This document shows, in pieces, positions 57,176 through 64,000 of a stretch of DNA of 64,000 nt. The translations under genes and the position numbers were made by a program. Source of the stretch: Hyperoodon ampullatus (Eukaryota > Chordata > Mammalia > Artiodactyla > Ziphiidae). Position 1 is the stretch's first letter, and every line of letters starts with the position of its first letter. Under the pieces are notes generated by a model. The model made no database searches and was not told the DNA's origin. It saw nothing but the letters and a program-made list of their open reading frames with translations. The stretch lies in assembly GCA_949752795.1 (NCBI GenBank), contig OX457058.1:155382353-155446352 (forward strand). Direction: 5' to 3'.

Positions 57176-57803
57176 CAGGGGTCCCCAAACCCTGGGCCAC
57201 AGACCAGTGCCGGTCCGTGGCCTGTTAGGAACCAGGCCGCACAGCAGGAGGTGAGCAGCGGGCCAGCGAGCGAAGCTTCATCTGTGTTTACAGCCGCTCC
57301 CTTTTGCTCGCATTACTGCCTGAGCTCCGCCTCCTGTCAGATCGGGGGCAGCATTAGATTCTCATAGGAGCGGGAGCCCTACTGTGAACCGCGCATTCGA
57401 GGGATCTAGGTTGCACACTCCTTGTGAAAATCTAATGCCTGATGATCTGAGGTGGAGCTGAGGCAGTGATGCTAGTGCTGGGGAGCGGCTGCAAATACAG
57501 AGGATTGTTAGCAGAGAGGTCTGACTGCACAGAGACCATAATAAATCAGTCGCTTGCAGACTCATATCAAAACCCTATCAGTGGGTGGCAAGTGACAACA
57601 AGCACAGGGCTCCCACTGATTCTGCATTATGCTGAGTTGTCTAATTATTTCATTACCTATTACAATGTAATAATAATAGAAATAAAGTGCGCAATAAATG
57701 TAATGCGCTTGAATCATCCCCAAACTATCCCCCCTGCCCCGGTCCGTGGAAGAATTGTCTTCCACGAAACCAGTCCTTGGTGCCCAAAGGTTAGGGACCG
57801 CTG
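57176..57803 (+). mobile_element. MER1-type hAT-Charlie DNA transposon, both ends intact
   Basis: Terminal inverted repeats 'caggggtccccaaaccc' and 'ggttagggaccgctg'. Flanking 8-bp duplication ttccagag (57168-57175) / ttctagag (57804-57811) with one mismatch. The internal 'gcctgttaggaaccaggccg' and 'tgcctgatgatctgaggtgg' are typical. At 628 bp it is longer than the MER1A/B consensus lengths I remember, with extra sequence at about 57470-57700. It has no transposase frame. Confidence 0.95.
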
Positions 57804-57811
57804 TTCTAGAG

Positions 57812-59129
57812 GAAGACCTGGCAAGCCCAGTCTGAGGCACTGAGGGCAGTAATCGTCGTGCCTTCCCACAACCGTGGTTCTAGACACGGGCCCCTCTTTC
57901 CTCTGAGTCTGTCAAGGGAACGGAGGAGCTGTAGGGAGGGAGGTGGAAAGGCACATGGCAGCCAGGTCTTCTGAGCCGTGCCGATGGCGAATAGCCCATG
58001 CGTCGGAGTTGTGTGAGGGCCCCGCTGCCTCCTAAGCAGCTGGATCGTGAGACGTTTGCAAAGATGTGAACCCCCCATAAGGAGTATGCCATTTAATAAT
58101 TATGTAAATTAGCTGGCACTTAGATAATGTCACTCACTTTCCCTCTCCTGCTGGATTCTCACACAGTAGACAAGCATTCTGAGCTTCTGCACCCGTCTGG
58201 GCCCTCCACGTGGGCACTGGAGCAAACCGCCTGCACGTGCGGCTGCCTGCGTCCTCCTGTGGCTCAGGAGAGGGTAGCAGTTGGCCTACCCGGTCGAGAG
58301 CGCTCCCTGGCTCCCGTTTTCCCATTTCTTGAGCCTCGCACAGCCCTGCCAGAGGGTTAGAGAAGGCCGAAGGGTAAATGCCTGGGGCAGCTGGCTCGAG
58401 GCCTGTGATATTAAATGTAAGGTCATCTCTCGCTTTTGGCTGGGCCACTGTGGCAATTTCCCAGAGGCCACGGGAATGTCCACAGTCCAAGAAAGAAATG
58501 GAAGGGCTTTAGGAGAGAATGTGGGCAGACCATAGGGTGTCAAGTCTAGATTAACCCAATCCTGATGTTACCAGTCCTGAAATCAGATTCTACCTGGCGC
58601 CTGTGGGAGAGAAAGCTTGGTTTTCCTCGGTTAGCCTTTTTGATTCCCCAAGATGCAGGCAGGGGAATGTCAGTATCTCCAGTGCTGGTCCGGGCTGGAG
58701 GGGAGGACTGCCAACCTGATGGAGGAGGCTCAGCAGGCGGGATACAGTGGTCACCCCTAAGCAGGCTGGGTAAATTCCCATGATCCTCCTCACAGCAAGT
58801 GGTCCTGGGCAGCTTAGTTCTTAACTCGTGGGTTATCCCAGATGACTAGACATGAGCTGCTTTGTCCTGAGGGGTCATCTGAGGTGGGCATCCAGGGAAG
58901 TGTGGAGGCACAGGATTGCCGTCATTGTACAAAGCGGGGTGGTGTGGAGGCCACCGCGTGGGACAGAAGTCAGATGATCCTCAGCAATGCTCTTCAGCTT
59001 CTGTTTTTACTGTTCATTCTTCCTATACATGTTTCCTGAACTCCCACTTCATGCCAGGGCCCTGTGGCAGCACCATGGTGAAGCAGTCCGTGCCCCCAGG
59101 TTGCTTCCCATGGAGCTTCCAGTGCCTGG
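57812..59129. other. Unique sequence with a possible regulatory block
   Basis: 58088-58130 holds 'atttaataattatgtaaatt'. Overlapping frames up to 118 codons (58134-58490 -) are mutually exclusive and domainless. Confidence 0.5.
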
Positions 59130-59285
59130 ACTCTTTATTGCTCTGCTTTATGTCTCTAAAATACACTTTCCCCCACTACTTTGTGATGCCCCTGAAGGCG
59201 AGAACCATGTCTTACTCTGCTTAGATCCAGGAGTGGCTGGAAAAGATCAGAGCTCAATAAGTAGTTAGATTGAATTGAGCAAGTC
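59130..59285 (+). repeat. L2-like fragment
   Basis: 'gaaggcgagaaccatgtctt' and 'agagctcaataagtagttag' resemble the L2 tail. Confidence 0.55.
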
Positions 59286-59924
59286 ATTTAATTTCTGCAG
59301 ACACATAAGAGACTTGCAGGGGCCCAGAGGTGAGCCGACATCTAGACCAGTCTGAAAGCTTCTGGAGCTATCCACTTAGAGGGATTCCCATCTCCCTGCT
59401 CATCCATATCACTGAGCCCTCCATCTGAATGTCCTTGCCTCCCACTGAGGGTCCCACTGGCTTTAGCCATCTGAGCCTGGGCCTTGCTTGAGCTGCACTC
59501 CTTGGTCTAAACGGGCAGGACAGGGAGTGGAGAGGGAGGTGCAGCAGGCAGGGTGGCGTCCCTGAGAAAACACTTGCCCAAGCCTCTGGGGCTCACACAT
59601 CATGGGCTCCATCACGTACCACATGATTTTTACATTCCCAGCTCATTAATATTTCCTGGCTTGGGATGCTCCTTTGGAGAGGCTTGTGCTTCGTGCGCAT
59701 GCCTGCCTTGCTCCCCACTCTTCTAAATCAGATGCATGATGGGGGAGGGGACAGGGGAGCTGCTGTCCTCGGAGCACATTCCCTGAAAGTGGCCCCTTTT
59801 CAAAAATTTGATGAAAAAAAATATGTAGACATGGCAGATGTTAGGACCAGAAGAAGCCCTCTTTGGGGACAAGTATCTCCTGTCTCCCCTGGGATGTTGC
59901 CTTTTGCCTCCTTGCTGTTCTTCA
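59286..59924. other. Unique sequence, no feature seen
   Basis: Short frames only; an A-run lies at 59813-59821. Confidence 0.5.
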
Positions 59925-60090
59925 AACATACCAGCCTGCTCCAGGCTTAAGGCCTTTGCACTGACTATTACTTGTGGAACATTCTTCCCAGATATTTATG
60001 TGGCTAATTCTCTCACCCTCTTTGAAGACTTTCCTTAAATCTCATCTTCTCAGACTCTGATTTGTGATGTTTGCCTATTTCTGTGATGTA
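59925..60090 (+). repeat. L2 LINE fragment, sense
   Basis: 'aaggcctttgcactgactat', 'ggaacattcttcccagatat' and 'gaagactttccttaaatctc'. Confidence 0.88.
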
Positions 60091-60834
60091 AATATTCCTA
60101 GCATAGTTGATTTCATGCTACCAAAGTGTCATCAACCAGCTCAAAAATTTCTGAAATTTTAATAGTTGGTTCTCACATTCCGCATGAGTTGGCACCTCCA
60201 CACTGCTGTGCCCATGTTCTAGTAAAGCATCCCTTGCACCCCTGGAGGTGCCCATGCCACACTTTGGGAAACACTGCATGGACAAGACCTTTTATACAAC
60301 AGAGGCTTTCCTTATGATGGATTTAATCAGCCTCTTTTTGGTTGGGCTTGCTTATTCAGGGGAAACAGGTGTTTGTTCCTGATTAAGGAACAGTGTTTTC
60401 CTCTTCAAAGCAGGGGTAATAACTAGCTTTGCTAATGTGGTCATCATAAAAATAGTGGACAGTGGTCTGACAGAGACCATGGTGAATTATCAAACATACC
60501 TATTAATAGGCAGCAACTTGCATAGCTCTTGGAAATTGCACTCATTGCTCTCATGTGAACACAGAAGTCTCCACTCGGCTATGTGGCCAGAGTCTGCTTT
60601 CAGAAACCAGATCACCCCCTTGACTGGGTGCTGGTGCATTTCCAATCAGTATAAAACATGCATAATATGCTCTAGGTCTGTGACATTCCTTAACTGTTCA
60701 TTTGTTGTCCATTCTGCAGTATTTTTAATTAAAAAATGTGTTTTAATATGCTATCCCCACTTCACAGACACGTGCACACTCACACGTACACACACTTCTT
60801 CTCGTCCCATCCTACCTAGAAATAAGGAAGGAAA
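60091..60834. other. Mostly unique sequence
   Basis: A 144-codon frame at 60437-60871 runs into a MIR and shows no domain. 'cacactttgggaaacactgc' at 60260 may be a hAT end. Confidence 0.45.
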
Positions 60835-61030
60835 GAAGGTAGTGTTTATTGTTCACCTACTATGTCTGTAGCCTCATGCTAGAATCTTCCAATACATGAT
60901 CTCATTGAATCTTCTCTCCAACCTTGGAAAAAGTCTTTTATTTTCTCTACTTTATAAATGAGAAAATAGACACTCAAATAGATTAAGACATTTTCTCAAG
61001 GTTCCACATACAAGAACTAGGATTCACTCA
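60835..61030 (-). repeat. MIR SINE
   Basis: 'gttcacctactatgtctgta', 'atgatctcattgaatcttct' and 'tataaatgagaaaatagaca'. Confidence 0.85.
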
Positions 61031-61448
61031 GCCTTTTTTTTTTAAGGCTCAAAGCACGTATTTTTTTCAATAAGACCTTTCCCCCAACATTTAGTTAAGA
61101 GATGAGTGTTTTTTGCTCATTACTCACCTTCTAATTTATTTTCACTGATTCCGATAAATATTTCTCTCAAAAATCTCACAGACAGTGAGGGTCTGTCTTA
61201 GGGTGCCTACACCAAACACTGGATTGTCAAACTGAAAAAGAAAAATCTAAAAAAAAAAAAATTTCATTTTCATGTTCATGTCTTTTAATAGGTAAATGAG
61301 TTAAAATTGTATGTGTGTATTTGAGTGTATAAAATGTTAGCACTTATCTTAAAAATAAATTTTGTCTAAGTGACCCTGTGATATGAATATTGTAAAGATG
61401 TACTGATGTGGCTTTGGGGGTTTTATACTATTTTTGCACACGGAAAAA
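61031..61448. other. AT-rich sequence, no named feature
   Basis: T-run at 61035 and A-run at 61249-61261. No gene or repeat family recognised. Confidence 0.45.
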
Positions 61449-61459
61449 CTGAGTGCATC

Positions 61460-61679
61460 GGGCTTCCCTGGTGGCGCAGTGGTTGGGGGTCCGCCTGCTG
61501 ATGCAAGGGACGGGGGTTCGTGCCCCGGTCTGGGAGGGTCCCGCTTGCCGCGGAGCGGCTGGGCCTGTGAGCCATGGCCACTGAGCCTGCGCATCCGGAG
61601 CCTGTGCTCCACAACGGGAGGGGTCGCGGCGGTGAGAGGCCCGCGTACCGCAAACAAACAAACAAACAAACAAAAAAAC
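61460..61679 (+). mobile_element. CHR-type tRNA-derived SINE (short), 221 bp upstream of the NRXN3 exon
   Basis: A box about 61471-61482, B box about 61514-61524, and a (CAAA)n tail at 61650-61675 rather than pure A. 11-bp target duplication ctgagtgcatc at 61449-61459 and 61680-61690. Lies in the same orientation as NRXN3. Confidence 0.94.
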
Positions 61680-61853
61680 CTGAGTGCATCATTAGGAACT
61701 GAGCTTGGGGTCCTGATGTGGCCCTGGGAGAACCCGGGCCCTCCCTTCTGTTTGAAGCACCAAGCACTGTGGGAATCGTTAGAATAGCCTGGCTCGCAGT
61801 CCGCACTCCATCAGTATTTGTGAAATGGGATGCAGTCTTGGCCTGACACATGG

Positions 61854-61900
61854 CCCTAATCTTTGTTTCCTTCTCCCCTACCCTCCCCTTCATCCTGCAG
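61854..61900 (+). promoter_or_regulatory. Candidate 3' splice site (branch point, polypyrimidine tract, cag)
   Basis: A branch-point-like ccctaat at 61854-61860 is followed by about 35 nt made almost only of C and T, ending in ctgcag at 61895-61900. It is the best acceptor within 1 kb upstream of the NRXN3 start codon. That it is used is inference. Confidence 0.65.
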
Positions 61901-61931
61901 GTCTTTTCTCTGGAGTCCTGGGAGGCAGGTC

Positions 61932-61970
61932 ATGGGCAGGACTGCCTCTGGCCTGCACCATGAAGTCTGA
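61932..61970 (+). other. Upstream ORF 1 in the NRXN3 leader (12 codons)
   Basis: ATG at 61932 opens a 12-residue frame ending in TGA at 61968-61970. It overlaps the start of the second upstream ORF in another frame. It lies 31 nt downstream of the inferred exon start, so it exists in mRNA only if that boundary is right. Confidence 0.5.
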
Positions 61971-62055
61971 GCCTGCTTCCGCTCTGCCCCGGGCCCTGCT
62001 CTGCCTGAACACTCAGCTTCCAGCTGCTCCCTTCCCCGCAGCCCCCTGCTGCTAG
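61960..62055 (+). other. Upstream ORF 2 in the NRXN3 leader (31 codons)
   Basis: ATG at 61960 has A at -3 and opens a 31-residue frame (begins MKSEPASALP) ending at 62055. Its start context is at least as good as that of ORF 1. The peptide has no recognisable domain; any effect would be on translation. Confidence 0.5.
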
Positions 62056-62270
62056 GAGGCAGACCTTCAGGACTGTTCCTTGGCCTGTTTCTACCTTTCA
62101 CCTGACTCACCTCACTGCTCGCTCCTCCTCCATCACGGCCCCCCTGACCCCAGCCCTCTCCCCGGCCTCCCTGGCTGGGGCGTTTGGGGGTCCACCGGGA
62201 GGACGGCGTTGTTGAAGGCTTCCACCCGCCGTGCACTTTCTCCTCCTTGAATCAAGGCCTCCGGATCCAC

Positions 62271-62282
62271 ATGGATAGCTGA
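62271..62282 (+). other. Minimal upstream ORF 3 (Met-Asp-Ser-stop)
   Basis: ATG GAT AGC TGA. No further ATG occurs between this stop and the main start at 62588, leaving about 305 nt for reinitiation. Confidence 0.45.
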
Positions 62283-62587
62283 GATCTTTTCTTGGAGAAA
62301 GACACTTTGCACCCTCACTTTCTCAGCCTGATTGCCCTCCTCTCCTGCCGCCCTGTCTTTCCCCTCTTTATTGAGTTTCTCGCTCGTGTGCCCAGCTGCG
62401 GCTGTCTTGTTCGCTTTCCTCCTTCCTCCCCGTCTTGATCTTTGTGCGTGTGCCTCCTTCCCCTTGTGTGTTCTCTGTCCCCCACCCATCTCCTCTTCCT
62501 CCCTCCCTTCTACTGCAAAGGGGGATTTTCCCCCGAGGGCTGTTCCCTCCCTGTCTGCCCCTCCGGGGCTTGATCCCGGCAGCCACG

Positions 62588-63296
62588 ATGAGCTTCACCA
62601 TGCACTCGGTTTTCTTCACCCTGAAGGTGAGCGTCCTGCTGGGCTCCCTGCTGGGGCTCTGCCTGGGCCTTGAGTTCATGGGCCTTCCTAACCAGTGGGC
62701 ACGCTACCTCCGCTGGGATGCCAGCACGCGCAGTGACCTGAGCTTCCAGTTCAAGACCAACGTTTCCACGGGGCTGCTCCTCTACCTGGACGACGGCGGC
62801 GTGTGTGACTTCCTCTGCCTCTCCCTGGTGGATGGCCACGTGCAGCTCCGCTTCAGCATGGACTGTGCCGAGACCGCCGTGCTGTCCGACAAACAGGTGA
62901 ACGACAGCAGCTGGCACTTTCTCATGGTGAGCCGTGACCGCCTGCGTACTGTGCTGGTGCTTGATGGGGAGGGCCAGTCTGGGGAGCTGCAGCCCCAGCG
63001 GCCCTACATGGATGTGGTCAGTGACTTGTTCCTCGGCGGAGTCCCCGCAGACATACGACCTTCTGCCCTGACCCTTGATGGAGTACAGGCCATGGCCGGC
63101 TTCAAGGGATTAATCCTGGATCTCAAGTATGGCAACTCAGAGCCTCAGCTTCTGGGGAGCCAGGGTGTCCTGTTGGAGGCCGAGGGACCCTGTGGTGAGC
63201 GTCCCTGTGAGAATGGTGGGATCTGCTTTCTCCTGGATGGCCACCCCACCTGTGACTGTTCTACCACCGGCTATGGTGGCAAGCTCTGCTCAGAAG
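62588..63296 (+). CDS. NRXN3: Neurexin-3 alpha, first coding exon (N-terminal 236 residues, partial gene)
   Basis: Neurexin-3 alpha is a presynaptic single-pass adhesion receptor that binds postsynaptic partners such as neuroligins, LRRTMs and dystroglycan. This exon encodes residues 1-236. Residues about 1-27 are a hydrophobic signal peptide ([17 protein letters not shown]). Residues about 28-200 are the first LNS/laminin G-like domain, with cysteines 73, 77 and 93 and sequons at N58 (NVS) and N105 (NDS). Residues 202-234 are an EGF-like domain with the expected six cysteines (202, 207, 213, 222, 224, 234). The sequence matches my memory of human NRXN3 nearly residue for residue, and better than NRXN1 or NRXN2. 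The start is the ATG at 62588: A at -3, directly followed by the family's N-terminal sequence. An upstream in-frame extension to 62435 has no ATG. The exon ends in GAA-G before gtaagg, so the split codon is phase 1, giving Asp in known neurexin-3. No frameshift or stop is present. The rest of the gene lies beyond the window. Confidence 0.97.
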
Positions 63297-63302
63297 GTAA
63301 GG
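63291..63302 (+). promoter_or_regulatory. NRXN3: NRXN3 5' splice donor
   Basis: cagaag|gtaagg: the cut after 63296 leaves one base (G) of the next codon, and neurexin-3 continues with Asp at this point. The reading frame runs on only 31 more codons into the intron, to a stop at 63389-63391. Confidence 0.93.
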
Positions 63303-64000
63303 CCCTCTTCCCTATTCCTCTATTGCTAGAGGCCCACCCACTGGGCTGGGTAAGGACCAAGACCCCTGACGGAAACCAGCTCTATCACTGAGAGGCATCT
63401 TTAGCTGCATGTCAGATTATTGCGTCCCTTTCCCTGAGGAGGTGGTAGAAATCCTTTGCTTGCTCTCAGTGGAAAATCCATCAGAACTCAGCAGCAGAGA
63501 ATCCTGACTACTCAACCACAGGCTCCTTATGCAAATATTTGGCTGTACTCAAAAAGCTAGATAGAGTAGACTACAGGATGTGTGTCCCAGCTGAGTTCCT
63601 TCCACCGCAGTGCAGCTTAGCGGGATGAGCCCAAGGTGAGAAGTCAGACAGAAATGGGCAAAGTGGTTATCTCTGTCCCTCCTGATCCCTTGAGAATTGG
63701 GCCCTTGGGGATAGACGGGAAACTCCCCATCACTTCTTCCTTATCGTCCCGAACATAAGGAATGCCTGTGCAGAGAAAAATGCGGGAGATGGACTGCAGG
63801 TCCACACTTGGCCCTGCTGTAAATCCAGCCCTTCAGCTGTGCCCCTCCTCCTGCAACCTTATGGAAGGTGTCTACCAGGTGGACAGGGCATCTGGGGATG
63901 GGCAGTGCTGCCTCCTTGTTCCAGCACTGGGATTTTCCATGTGTGCTTTCTCTTTCCCGTCCTCTCCTCTCCTGGTGCGAGAAGGCACAGACAGGAGCAC
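63297..64000 (+). other. NRXN3: NRXN3 intron following the first coding exon (5' end)
   Basis: Sequence after the donor is non-coding and unique to the eye. I see no exon, RNA gene or recognisable repeat in these 704 bases. Confidence 0.85.

Larger units (their letters stand above)
1..61900 (+). other. Inferred NRXN3 intron 1 and/or upstream flank
   Basis: No exon with coding potential, no CpG-rich promoter-like block and no recognisable RNA gene is present. Repeats occur in both orientations throughout. Since the coding exon appears to begin at an acceptor, at least the part next to 61900 should be intron. How far upstream the non-coding first exon lies cannot be read from the sequence. Confidence 0.55.
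61901..62587 (+). other. NRXN3: Probable NRXN3 5' untranslated part of the first coding exon
   Basis: The stretch between a strong 3' splice site at 61900 and the NRXN3 start codon is 687 nt long, GC-rich to pyrimidine-rich, and free of interspersed repeats. Its last 300 nt are dominated by C and T on the + strand. It contains three upstream ATGs (61932, 61960, 62271), each followed by an in-frame stop before the main start. In human NRXN3 I recall the alpha start codon lying in exon 2 behind a long leader, which fits. The exact 5' boundary is inferred from the splice signal only. Alternatively, transcription could begin inside this stretch. Confidence 0.65.

Noticed and set aside
61349..61893. 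Overlapping frames on both strands near the coding exon
   Set aside because: They derive from the SINE at 61460-61679; they have no protein-family resemblance and are mutually out of frame.
62435..62587. N-terminal extension of the NRXN3 frame
   Set aside because: The frame is open but has no ATG, and known neurexin-3 begins at the Met encoded at 62588.
63297..63391. Read-through of the exon past the donor
   Set aside because: A consensus gtaagg donor precedes it, and the added residues do not match neurexin-3, which continues with Asp from the next exon.
1..64000. Prokaryotic-type features (operons, CRISPR arrays, riboswitches, attachment sites)
   Set aside because: The window is mammalian genomic DNA. 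No regularly spaced direct repeats or compact gene arrays are present.

Overview
This is a mammalian nuclear window from a cetartiodactyl, most likely a cetacean. The main evidence is six tRNA-derived SINEs of the CHR type found in whales and their relatives, five of them with flanking duplications I could define base by base plus one more of the same long type, and two L1 3' ends of the cetartiodactyl type. Around these lies the usual eutherian background of MIR, L2, MaLR LTRs and hAT/Tigger DNA transposons. I identified species group only from repeat families and cannot tell toothed whale, baleen whale or hippopotamus apart.

Only one protein-coding segment is supported: the first coding exon of neurexin-3 alpha (NRXN3), + strand, coding part 62588-63296. 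It encodes the signal peptide, the first LNS (laminin G-like) domain and the first EGF-like domain, and ends at a clean splice donor after a single base of a split Asp codon. A strong acceptor (polypyrimidine tract plus cag) at about 61861-61900 suggests that the exon starts at 61901 with a 687-nt 5' UTR holding three upstream ATGs. On that reading, 1-61900 is intron 1 (or upstream DNA) of NRXN3 and 63297-64000 is the start of the next intron. No CpG-rich promoter or first non-coding exon is recognisable, so the alpha promoter probably lies outside the window.

Layout: 1-13 kb holds many MIRs, a MER2-type element inside a MIR, two young SINEs and a 48-bp tandem duplication. 13.6-15.1 kb is a sense L2 split by a 5'-truncated L1. 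15-28 kb is mostly unique with MIR/L2 fragments and a 60-bp alternating purine-pyrimidine tract. 28-30 kb is AT-rich old L1 with a SINE inside it. 31-36 kb holds antisense then sense L2 with MIRs inside, another SINE and an L1M fragment. 38.9-48.8 kb is repeat-dense (L2, MLT1 LTRs, MER5A, old L1, a purine-rich antisense L2 split by an LTR). 50-57.8 kb holds MIR/L2, an L1, an LTR-like repeat and an intact-ended MER1 element. 57.8-61.9 kb is mostly unique with one SINE just upstream of the exon.

All other open reading frames look like chance frames or frames within repeats. I found no novel gene system. The points worth a second look are the uORF-bearing NRXN3 leader, a perfect hairpin inside an MLT1 LTR, the duplicated homeodomain/E-box block, several enhancer-like unique segments and the well-defined transposon insertions.
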